Shown here: piece by piece, positions 1 to 4,857 of the stretch
Layout: every line of letters begins with the position of its first letter
Position numbering within the stretch: position 1 is the stretch's first letter
Assembly: GCA_023411405.1 (NCBI GenBank)
Contig: JAEYOU010000317.1
Span: 1-13,151, forward strand
Reading direction: 5' to 3'
Origin: Pseudomonadota bacterium
GTDB taxonomy: Bacteria; Myxococcota; Myxococcia; Myxococcales; Anaeromyxobacteraceae
DNA: 13,151 nt
Notes under the pieces: model-generated
What the model saw: the letters and a program-made list of their open reading frames with translations, nothing else
Told to the model about the DNA's origin: nothing
Database searches by the model: none
Made by a program: the position numbers and the translations under genes

Positions 1-205
1 GTCGCTGGCGGCGCGCCTCGCGGACGGGTACCGGACGCCTTCGTCCGCCCGGGTGCGGGCCTGGCAGATCCGTGTCGAGCGGGACCGGGCGTCGGTCGGC
101 GAGGATCTCGAGGTGTCGGGCGCGGACGGCGCGCCGGAGCGCCGGCGCGCCGTGTACCGGCTCGCGCGCGAGGACGGACGGTGGGTGTTCGTGGACGGGT
201 TGTGA
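1..205 (+). CDS. C-terminal end of an unrecognised protein (5' truncated by window edge)
   Basis: An open frame entering from the left edge (first full codon at position 2) gives 67 residues and ends in TGA at 203-205. The tail is charged and alternates in a beta-strand-like way, ending YRLAREDGRWVFVDGL. An ending of the type 'Y-x-L-x-x-x-D-G-x-W-x-x-x-D' is common in NTF2-like or lumazine-binding-like small domains, but too little is present to assign a family. Codon use matches the neighbours, so the frame is probably real. The next gene starts 21 bases downstream on the same strand. No function is claimed. Confidence 0.55.
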   Translation, partial: SLAARLADGYRTPSSARVRAWQIRVERDRASVGEDLEVSGADGAPERRRAVYRLAREDGRWVFVDGL

Positions 206-226
206 CGAGTACGCTAGACCGAGCCC

Positions 227-925
227 ATGAGCGATCCCCTGAAGCAGGCGTTCGAGCTGGGCCGCGGGTACTACCTGAAGAAGGAGTACGGCCTCGCGGA
301 GCAGTACCTCACCGAGGTGGTCGAGCAGAACCAGTCGTTCGCCGACGTCTACAACATGCTGGGCGTCATCTACCACGACCAGGGGCAGTACCAGAAAGCG
401 CTCCGCGCGTTCGAGGCCGCCCTCCGGCTGAACCCCGGCTACACGGACGCCGCCCTCAACCTGGCCGTCACGTACAACGACACCGGCCGGTACAAGGAGG
501 CGCAGGAGACGTACCGCCACGCGCTGTCGCGCTCCGGTGCGTCGCACGGCAAGCTCGATCGCTACGTCCAGGGCAAGCTCGCGAACATGTACGCCGACAT
601 CGGCGACGTCTACCTCTCCTCGGGCCTGTACGCCGAGGCGATCGCCGAGTACCGCCGCGCGCTCGCGCTGGGCCCCTCGTTCGCCGACGTCCGGTGCAAG
701 CTCGCCGGCGCGCTCCGCGACGCGGGCGAGCGCGACGCGGCGATCGCCGAGTACGGCGAGGTGGTCCGCCAGAACCCGCAGTACATCCCCGCCCGCCTCC
801 ACCTCGGCCTCGCCCTGCTCGCCGCGGGCAAGCGCGACGAGGCGATCGCCCACTGGAAGACCGTGCTGGAGATGTCGCCCGGGAACCGGAGCGCGGAGCT
901 GTATCTGCAGTCGGCGGGTGCGTGA
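227..925 (+). CDS. Tetratricopeptide-repeat protein, six TPR units
   Basis: The 232-residue protein is almost entirely 34-residue TPR helix pairs, at about residues 5-36, 39-70, 73-104, 120-150, 153-184 and 187-218, with a longer linker at about 101-118. Typical TPR positions are visible (A-x-x-N/D-L-G-x-x-Y, A-x-x-x-Y/F-x-x-A-L, N-P). There is no signal peptide or membrane segment, so it is probably a cytoplasmic scaffold for protein contacts; the partner cannot be read from sequence. The ATG at 227 has no purine-rich ribosome-binding site and follows a TACGCTAGA box at 210-218. The amidase gene follows after 60 bases in the same frame, with only the TGA at 923-925 between them. Family assignment is confident; the cellular role is unknown. 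Confidence 0.9.
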   Translation: MSDPLKQAFELGRGYYLKKEYGLAEQYLTEVVEQNQSFADVYNMLGVIYHDQGQYQKALRAFEAALRLNPGYTDAALNLAVTYNDTGRYKEAQETYRHALSRSGASHGKLDRYVQGKLANMYADIGDVYLSSGLYAEAIAEYRRALALGPSFADVRCKLAGALRDAGERDAAIAEYGEVVRQNPQYIPARLHLGLALLAAGKRDEAIAHWKTVLEMSPGNRSAELYLQSAGA

Positions 926-966
926 GGGTGTGCGGGGGCGGGTGCGCAGCCGCGCCCTCGCCGGTC

Positions 967-975
967 TGCTAAGAT
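967..975 (+). promoter_or_regulatory. Extended -10 element just upstream of the amidase start
   Basis: TGCTAAGAT fits an extended -10 (TGn followed by TAnnnT). It ends 10 bases before the amidase ATG at 986, so a start site about 7 bases downstream would leave a leader of only a few bases. No convincing -35 lies 17 bases upstream. The bases between the box and the ATG are GC-only with no ribosome-binding site. Confidence 0.4.
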
Positions 976-985
976 TCGGCCCCGC

Positions 986-1768
986 ATGCTCGCCCCGCTC
1001 GCCGCCGCGCTGGTCGCCTTGGTCGCCGCGGCGCCCGTCCCGGCCAAGCTCTCCAGGCCGGCCGGCGCGCCGCGCCTGCTCGTCGTCCTCGACCCGGGCC
1101 ATGGCGGAGAGGCCGACGGGGCGCTCTCGCCCGCGGGGCTGAAGGAGAAGGATCTCACGCTCCAGATCGCGCAGCGGATCGGCGCCGCGCTCCGCAAGCG
1201 CGGGGTGAAGGTGGTCCTCACGCGCGCCGGCGATCTCTCGGTCCCCCTCGCCAACCGGCCCGCGATCGCCAACGCGATCGGCGCCGACCTCTTCCTCTCC
1301 ATCCACCTCAACTCGATGGCGACCGCCGATGGCCGCGCGCGCCACACCGGGGTCGAGACGTACTTCCTCTCCGCCGACGCCTCGGACACGCACGCCTCCG
1401 CGGTCGCCGCGCGCGAGAACGCCGACCGGCTCGCGGGAGAGGACGTGGTGGACCCGAACGACCCCGTGGCCGCGATCCTCTCGGACCTCTCGGACGCCGA
1501 CAGCCTCGCCGCGGCGTCGCGCCTCGCGTACGGCCTCCAGGAGCGGCTCGTGGCGCTGCTCGGCGCGCAGGACCGCGGCGTGAAGCAGGCGCCGTTCTAC
1601 GTCCTCGCCGGCGCGCGCGTGCCGGCGGTGCTCCTCGAGCTCGGCTTCATCTCGCACGAGCAGGAGTCGAGGCTCCTCGTGACGCGCGCCTACCAGGAGC
1701 GGATCGCCCAGGCCGTCGCCGAGGCCGTCCAGGCGTACGGGCAGGAGGCGCGCAGGGTGCGGCGGTGA
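986..1768 (+). CDS. N-acetylmuramoyl-L-alanine amidase (Amidase_3 family), exported
   Basis: This zinc hydrolase cuts the bond between N-acetylmuramic acid and L-alanine in peptidoglycan and acts in cell separation or wall turnover. Of 260 residues, 1-20 form a short hydrophobic leader ending A-P-V-P-A, probably a signal peptide although its start lacks Lys/Arg. The Amidase_3 domain fills the rest. Zinc ligands are visible as His39 in DPGHGG, Glu54 in GLKEKDL and His107 in SIHLNS; the catalytic Glu218 is in LLELGFISH. No AMIN or LysM targeting domain is present, so this is a minimal catalytic form. The ATG at 986 is the first start codon in frame after the TPR stop. Codon use matches its neighbours. 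It may share a transcript with the TPR gene or use the -10-like box at 967-975. Confidence 0.93.
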   Translation: MLAPLAAALVALVAAAPVPAKLSRPAGAPRLLVVLDPGHGGEADGALSPAGLKEKDLTLQIAQRIGAALRKRGVKVVLTRAGDLSVPLANRPAIANAIGADLFLSIHLNSMATADGRARHTGVETYFLSADASDTHASAVAARENADRLAGEDVVDPNDPVAAILSDLSDADSLAAASRLAYGLQERLVALLGAQDRGVKQAPFYVLAGARVPAVLLELGFISHEQESRLLVTRAYQERIAQAVAEAVQAYGQEARRVRR

Positions 1769-1861
1769 AGCGGAGGCCACGGGCTGCGGGACCGCGAAGC
1801 ACCTCCCGAAGCCCGAAGCCTCTTCTCCCGGCCATTCTCCGTGGCGCCGGCCATGCGCCCG

Positions 1862-1870
1862 TGCTAATCC
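1862..1870 (+). promoter_or_regulatory. Extended -10-like element upstream of rph
   Basis: TGCTAATCC ends 8 bases before the rph ATG at 1879. It shares TGCTAA with the box before the amidase start. No clear -35 is present, only a weak GTGGCG at 1841-1846. No ribosome-binding site lies between it and the ATG, so a leaderless or near-leaderless rph message is possible. Confidence 0.35.
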
Positions 1871-1878
1871 CGCCGGCC

Positions 1879-2592
1879 ATGCGAACCAACGGTCGCGGTC
1901 CGCGCGAGCTGCGCAAGATCCTCCTCGAACCCGGCATCGCGAAGCATGCCGAGGGCTCCTGCCTGGCCCGCTTCGGGGACACGCACGTGCTCTGCACGGC
2001 CTCCCTCGAGGACAGGGTGCCGCCCCACGTCTACGGGACGGGCGCCGGTTGGGTGACCGCCGAGTACGGCATGCTCCCGCGCTCGACCCACGAGCGGATG
2101 CAGCGCGAGGCCGCGCGCGGGAAGCAGGGCGGGCGGACGCTGGAGATCCAGCGCCTCGTCGGGCGCGCGCTGCGGGCGGCCGTCGATCTCCGCGCGCTCG
2201 GTCCGCGGACGATCACCCTCGACTGCGACGTGCTCCAGGCCGACGGCGGCACGCGCACCGCGGCCGTCACCGGCGGCTACGTGGCGCTCGCGCTCGCCGT
2301 CCGGGCGATCGCGAAGCGGAAGCCGTTCGCGCAGGATCCCATGCGGCGCAGCATCGCCGCCGTCTCCGTCGGCATCGTGCAGGGCGAGGTCCGGCTCGAC
2401 CTGGACTACGGCGAGGACTCCACCGCCGAGGTGGACATGAACGTGGTCGCGACGGGGCAGGGCGAGCTCGTCGAGGTGCAGGGCACGGCCGAGGGGAAGC
2501 CGTTCCCGCGCGGCGATCTCGACCGCATGCTGGAGACGGCGCTGGAAGGGATCGCGACCCTGACCCAGCTCCAGGCGGCGGCGCTGAGATGA
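1879..2592 (+). CDS. rph: Ribonuclease PH
   Basis: RNase PH is a phosphate-dependent 3'-5' exoribonuclease that trims tRNA precursors to the CCA end and works as a hexamer ring. From the ATG at 1879 the protein has 237 residues, normal for the family. An upstream GTG at 1765 in the same frame would add 38 low-complexity residues unlike RNase PH and is rejected. Family motifs are present: NGRGPRELR at 4-12, GWVTAEYGMLPRSTHERM at 57-74, Arg86 of the phosphate site in GGRTLEIQR, GGTRTA at 123-128, and DLDYGEDSTAEVDMN towards the C-terminus. Its stop overlaps the rdgB start (ATGA, 2589-2592), so the two are translationally coupled. A tRNA cluster begins soon after rdgB, a fitting neighbour for a tRNA-trimming enzyme. 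Confidence 0.96.
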   Translation: MRTNGRGPRELRKILLEPGIAKHAEGSCLARFGDTHVLCTASLEDRVPPHVYGTGAGWVTAEYGMLPRSTHERMQREAARGKQGGRTLEIQRLVGRALRAAVDLRALGPRTITLDCDVLQADGGTRTAAVTGGYVALALAVRAIAKRKPFAQDPMRRSIAAVSVGIVQGEVRLDLDYGEDSTAEVDMNVVATGQGELVEVQGTAEGKPFPRGDLDRMLETALEGIATLTQLQAAALR

Positions 2593-3314
2593 GCCTCCCC
2601 GCCCCGAGGACGACGGCGACGGTGCTCTTCGGGACGACGAACCCCGGCAAGCTGCGCGAGCTGCGGCGGCTCGTGGCGGGGCTGCCGCTCCGGGTGCTCG
2701 GGCCGGAGGAGCTCCAGGCGCCGCTCCCGGACGTGGTCGAGGACGGGGCCACGTTCGCGGCGAACGCGGAGAAGAAGGCGGTCGCCTGGGCGCGGTGGTC
2801 GGGCCACCTCACGCTCGCGGACGACTCGGGGCTCTGCGTGGACGCGCTCGGCGGGGCGCCCGGCGTCCACTCGGCGCGCTGGTCGGAGCTCGAGCCCGAG
2901 GGCGAGCCTGCGAGCCCCGTCTGCGACCTCGCCGAGGGCGCGGCCGCCGAGCTCGGCCCCGTGGCGGGGCGCGCGGCGCGCGACGAGCGGAACAACGACA
3001 AGCTCCTGCGGGCCCTGGCCGGCGTGCCGGACGAGCGGCGCGGCGCGGAGTACCAGGCGGTCCTCTGCCTCGCCGGTCCCGACGGCGCCGTGGTCGCGTC
3101 GGTGGTCGGCCGCTGCCGCGGGCGGATCGGGCACGCGCGCCGCGGGACGGGCGGGTTCGGCTACGACCCGCTGTTCCTGACCACCGCTGCGGCGGGTGCA
3201 GCGGCGCGGACCATGGCGGAGCTCGGCGCGGAGGAGAAGGATGCCATCTCGCACCGCGGTGAGGCGTTCCGGGAGCTCGTGCCGATCCTGGCGGGCCTCG
3301 TGCGCGGCTCTTGA
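2589..3314 (+). CDS. rdgB: XTP/dITP diphosphatase (Ham1/RdgB family), with an internal insertion
   Basis: The enzyme hydrolyses dITP, ITP and XTP to monophosphates, keeping deaminated purines out of DNA and RNA. Motifs are TTNPGKLRELR at 16-26, ADDSGL at 77-82 with the probable catalytic Asp79, GGAPGVHSARW at 88-98, NNDKLL at 135-140, GGFGYDPLF at 188-196 and SHRGEAF at 221-227. At 241 residues it is longer than the usual 195-205. Most of the excess is about 27 extra residues between SAR (95-97) and NNDKLL, rich in Ala, Glu and Pro and likely a surface loop. It starts inside the rph stop (ATGA), so it is cotranscribed and coupled. Its TGA at 3312-3314 lies within the -35 hexamer of the tRNA promoter. 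Confidence 0.95.
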   Translation: MSLPAPRTTATVLFGTTNPGKLRELRRLVAGLPLRVLGPEELQAPLPDVVEDGATFAANAEKKAVAWARWSGHLTLADDSGLCVDALGGAPGVHSARWSELEPEGEPASPVCDLAEGAAAELGPVAGRAARDERNNDKLLRALAGVPDERRGAEYQAVLCLAGPDGAVVASVVGRCRGRIGHARRGTGGFGYDPLFLTTAAAGAAARTMAELGAEEKDAISHRGEAFRELVPILAGLVRGS

Positions 3315-3339
3315 CGCGGGGCCGCCGGTCCGCTACAGA
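3311..3339 (+). promoter_or_regulatory. Sigma-70-type promoter of the tRNA cluster, overlapping the rdgB stop codon
   Basis: The -35 TTGACG (3311-3316; 5 of 6 consensus) and -10 TACAGA (3334-3339; 4 of 6) are separated by exactly 17 bases. Transcription would start near 3346, about 38 bases before tRNA-Pro. The TGA of rdgB is part of the -35. Confidence 0.7.
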
Positions 3340-3340
3340 C

Positions 3341-3377
3341 GGGCGTTCTCGGAAACGCCCTGGGCCGAAAACGCCCT
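3341..3377 (+). other. tRNA-Pro leader hairpin with two possible 3' arms
   Basis: GGGCGTT (3341-3347) can pair with AACGCCC at 3354-3360 (7 bp, six-base loop). It can also pair with a second copy of AACGCCC at 3370-3376. The direct repeat AAACGCCCT creates this choice. It lies between the -10 and the mature tRNA, so it probably affects precursor folding or 5' processing; if transcription starts near 3346 the left arm is only partly transcribed. Confidence 0.45.
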
Positions 3378-3383
3378 CGCTTC

Positions 3384-3457
3384 CGGGGCGTAGCGCAGCC
3401 TGGTAGCGCGCCTGCCTTGGGCGCAGGAGGTCGCGGGTCCGAATCCCGCCGCCCCGA
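3384..3457 (+). tRNA. tRNA-Pro (anticodon UGG)
   Basis: A full cloverleaf is visible. Acceptor CGGGGCG (3384-3390) pairs with CGCCCCG (3450-3456), with discriminator A3457. Anticodon stem CCTGC/GCAGG encloses loop CTTGGGC, giving TGG at 3418-3420. The T arm is GCGGG-TCCGAAT-CCCGC. The CCA end is not encoded (TCT follows). It reads CCA and probably other CCN codons. It is first in the cluster, behind the promoter at 3311-3339. Confidence 0.95.
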
Positions 3458-3504
3458 TCTTTGACAGAACGGAACAGCGTGGAGTTCGCGCACGGTTGTC
3501 TCGA

Positions 3505-3581
<77 letters not shown>

Positions 3582-3589
3582 AGTTTTAC

Positions 3590-3663
3590 GGTGAGTATAG
3601 CTCAATCGGTAGAGCACTGGACTGTGGATCCGGGGGTTAGGGGTTCGAGCCCCCTTACTCACC
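3590..3663 (+). tRNA. tRNA-His (anticodon GUG)
   Basis: Acceptor GTGAGTA (3591-3597) pairs with TACTCAC (3656-3662). The extra G at 3590 pairs with C3663, the G-1:C73 identity pair of tRNA-His. Anticodon stem CTGGA/TCCGG encloses loop CTGTGGA, giving GTG at 3624-3626. The T arm is GGGG-TTCGAGC-CCCC. Encoded CCA is absent. It starts nine bases after tRNA-Arg(UCG), which implies one precursor. Confidence 0.94.
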
Positions 3664-3671
3664 CATCTATA

Positions 3672-3805
3672 CGGGGGGGCCGGTGAAGCTCGGCCCCCCC
3701 GAACCCCCCGCTCGCTTCGGGGCATGCTTCCGCATGCCCCTGCGCTCGCAAGCGGGGCCGCGGGTGTCTCCCGCGTGCCCTGCGCTCGCAGCGAGGTCGC
3801 GAGCG
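3672..3805. other. Hairpin-rich spacer between tRNA-His and tRNA-Arg(UCU)
   Basis: No gene is seen here. Three perfect hairpins follow each other: 11 bp at 3672-3682/3691-3701 (C, seven G, CCG and its complement; eight-base loop), 9 bp at 3719-3727/3732-3740 (GGGGCATGC around TTCC), and 7 bp at 3783-3789/3799-3805 (CGCTCGC/GCGAGCG). CCCCGCT (3706-3712) can also pair with AGCGGGG (3751-3757) around the second. CCCTGCGCTCGCA is repeated at 3738-3750 and 3778-3790, exactly 40 bases apart. TTTT at 3811-3814 follows the third stem after five bases, so weak termination is possible; RNA-processing structures are the alternative. Confidence 0.55.
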
Positions 3806-3823
3806 GCTGCTTTTCCACGATTC

Positions 3824-3897
3824 GCGCCCGTAGCTCAGCTGGACAGAGCGGCGGCCTTCTAAGCCGCGGGTCGGGGGTTCGAGTCCCTCCGGGCGTG
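3824..3897 (+). tRNA. tRNA-Arg (anticodon UCU)
   Basis: Acceptor GCGCCCG (3824-3830) pairs with CGGGCGT (3890-3896), with a G-U first pair; discriminator G3897. Anticodon stem GCGGC/GCCGC encloses loop CTTCTAA, giving TCT at 3858-3860, reading the AGA/AGG box. CCA is not encoded (CTG follows). It is a close paralogue of the Arg-UCG gene at 3505. Confidence 0.94.
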
Positions 3898-3922
3898 CTG
3901 GTGCTAGGGGCTGGAACTGACG

Positions 3923-3952
3923 TTGACAACTCTGCGGTTCCGCTGCTACAAA
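3923..3952 (+). promoter_or_regulatory. Sigma-70-type promoter of tRNA-Lys
   Basis: A perfect -35 TTGACA (3923-3928) is followed after 18 bases by TACAAA (3947-3952; 4 of 6), or after 17 bases by CTACAA. Transcription would begin near 3959, about 23 bases upstream of the tRNA. This is the best promoter in the window by sequence. Confidence 0.75.
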
Positions 3953-3958
3953 CCGCGA

Positions 3959-3976
3959 CCCTCGGGCGACCGAGGG
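3959..3976 (+). other. GNRA-capped hairpin at the predicted 5' end of the tRNA-Lys precursor
   Basis: CCCTCGG (3959-3965) and CCGAGGG (3970-3976) form a 7-bp stem capped by the GCGA tetraloop. It ends five bases before the mature tRNA and begins about where transcription should start. A 5' stabilising or RNase P substrate element is an inference. Confidence 0.5.
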
Positions 3977-3981
3977 TGCAC

Positions 3982-4054
3982 GGGCGCATAGCTCAACTGG
4001 CAGAGCAATGGACTCTTAATCCATAGGTTGAAGGTTCGATTCCTTCTGCGCTCA
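3982..4054 (+). tRNA. tRNA-Lys (anticodon CUU)
   Basis: Acceptor GGGCGCA (3982-3988) pairs with TGCGCTC (4047-4053), with one G-U pair; discriminator A4054. Anticodon stem ATGGA/TCCAT encloses loop CTCTTAA, giving CTT at 4015-4017. It reads AAG, the favoured lysine codon in this GC-rich DNA. CCA is not encoded. It is the last tRNA before the terminator. Confidence 0.95.
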
Positions 4055-4057
4055 ACG

Positions 4058-4087
4058 AAGCCCGCCGGTCCGCCGGCGGGCTTTTTT
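4058..4087 (+). terminator. Rho-independent terminator of the tRNA cluster
   Basis: GCCCGCCGG (4060-4068) and CCGGCGGGC (4073-4081) form a 9-bp stem with a TCCG loop, extended by two A-T pairs and followed by six T (4082-4087). It abuts the stop codon of the opposite-strand SspB-like gene. For that gene the downstream bases read TTCGTT, so weak bidirectional use is possible. Confidence 0.9.
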
Positions 4088-4494
4088 CATTCCTTCTTGC
4101 CGCCCTGGATGACGCCGAACCGCGGTCGCTTCCGCTCCGGCGGCTTGAGGATGCCGGCGAGGACCGAGGGCCAGGGGAACGCGCAGTCGAACCTCCGGCT
4201 GCGGAAGGTCAGGTTGCAGCGGATGCCCCACTCGTCGAGCAGGACCTCGGGCGTGTCGCGCCCGACGACGAGGTTCACCCGCACGAGCTCCTCCTCCTGG
4301 AGGTACTCGGGGAGGACGACGCCCGGGGCTGCCGGCGCGACGATCACGCACTCGATCACCGCCGCCGCGCGGCAGGCCTCGAGCATCTCGGCGTAGCGAC
4401 GGCGCAGCGCGAACAGCTCCAGCGCCCCCTGCGACCATCCGGGGCAGGTGGCGGGGCAGGGCGCGTCGGCCGGGTGATCGTGCGGATCTTCCAC
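4087..4494 (-). CDS. sspB: SspB-like ClpXP adaptor (stringent starvation protein B family)
   Basis: SspB proteins bind degrons such as the ssrA tag and tether substrates to ClpX. The 135-residue protein has an SspB-like core from about residue 47 to 115: GVVLPEYL (58-65), VRVNLVVG (71-78), LDEWGIRCNLTF (86-97) and FDCAFPWPSVLAGI (102-115). This matches the family order 'GV-x-VP', 'V-x-L-N', 'F-x-A-x-F', 'V-x-VP-x-x-A-V-x-A-I'. The C-terminal tail contains RPRFGVIQ (123-130), resembling the ClpX-binding tail of E. coli SspB (RPALRVVK), but joined by only about seven residues. The start is GTG at 4494 with no good ribosome-binding site; a -10-like TAGTAA lies 10 bases upstream. It is transcribed away from tRNA-Leu-tig-clpP-clpX. 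Assignment rests on motif reading, so a distant SspB-fold protein remains possible. Confidence 0.65.
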   Translation of the reverse strand: MEDPHDHPADAPCPATCPGWSQGALELFALRRRYAEMLEACRAAAVIECVIVAPAAPGVVLPEYLQEEELVRVNLVVGRDTPEVLLDEWGIRCNLTFRSRRFDCAFPWPSVLAGILKPPERKRPRFGVIQGGKKE

Positions 4495-4617
4495 GGGTTC
4501 GTTCTTACTACAGTCCGAGCCCGGGCGCGCAGCGGGGCGTGGTAGACAGCCGGCGTTCCTGGAGTCGGGATTTCGTGCGGCGTCCCATGGCTAAACGCGG
4601 CAGACTCAGCGAGCGCA

Positions 4618-4686
4618 GGCCCAGCCGGATGAGGCTGGGCCGGAGCGAGCCGGGGGTCTGGGGGGCCGAGCCTTCCGGCCCCCCAG
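4618..4686. other. Two perfect hairpins in the gene-free stretch before tRNA-Leu
   Basis: Positions 4495-4699 hold no credible gene. GGCCCAGCC (4618-4626) pairs with GGCTGGGCC (4633-4641) around GGATGA. CTGGGGGGCCG (4658-4668) pairs with CGGCCCCCCAG (4676-4686) around AGCCTTC, 11 bp. The second stem shares its GGGGGGCCG core with the spacer hairpin at 3672-3701. Neither has a T-run. They may bound or shape the tRNA-Leu precursor. No consensus promoter for tRNA-Leu was found; only a weak TACAGT at 4509-4514. Confidence 0.5.
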
Positions 4687-4699
4687 CAAGATCACCCCG

Positions 4700-4781
4700 G
4701 GGCGGGTGGCGGAACTGGCAGACGCGCTGGACTTAGGATCCAGAGCCGCAAGGCGTGAGGGTTCGAGCCCCTCCCCGCCCA
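4700..4781 (+). tRNA. tRNA-Leu (anticodon UAG)
   Basis: Acceptor GGGCGGG (4700-4706) pairs with CCCGCCC (4774-4780), with discriminator A4781. Class II form with a long variable arm; GCCGCAAGGC is recognisable. Anticodon stem CTGGA/TCCAG encloses loop CTTAGGA, giving TAG at 4734-4736, reading CUA and other CUN codons. CCA is not encoded. The tig promoter starts nine bases downstream. Confidence 0.95.
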
Positions 4782-4789
4782 CTCTGCGC

Positions 4790-4818
4790 TTGACCCGAGG
4801 GGTCCGCGCACGTAGCAC
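4790..4818 (+). promoter_or_regulatory. Probable sigma-70-type promoter of tig
   Basis: TTGACC (4790-4795; 5 of 6) and TAGCAC (4813-4818; 3 of 6) are separated by 17 bases. A start near 4825 gives a leader of about 33 bases for trigger factor. Cotranscription from tRNA-Leu is an alternative. No CIRCE-type inverted repeat is present. Confidence 0.5.
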
Positions 4819-4857
4819 TTACCGCCCTTTCCCCACACGAAGAAGGTCCAGGACGAC

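Noticed and set aside
923..988. Possible readthrough fusion of the TPR protein and amidase (same frame, one TGA between)
   Set aside because: A fusion would bury the amidase signal peptide inside a cytoplasmic protein. Nothing nearby suggests recoding or selenocysteine insertion.
1765..1878. 38-residue N-terminal extension of RNase PH from an upstream GTG
   Set aside because: The extra residues are Arg/Pro/Ser-rich and unlike RNase PH; the ATG at 1879 gives the normal N-terminus and length.
3461..3489. Perfect -35-like TTGACA upstream of tRNA-Arg(UCG) as a separate promoter
   Set aside because: At spacings of 15 to 19 bases no hexamer resembles a -10 (for example GTTCGC at 17). Probably chance, or a very weak promoter.
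3705..3815. Direct repeats in the tRNA spacer as a CRISPR array or attachment site
   Set aside because: There are only two copies of 13 bases, 40 apart, with no conserved spacers, no integrase gene and no tRNA 3'-end duplication nearby.
4539..4736. Small plus-strand frame running into tRNA-Leu (MAKRGRLSERRPSRM... from 4587)
   Set aside because: It has no ribosome-binding site, crosses two perfect hairpins and ends inside the tRNA gene; basic low-complexity sequence.
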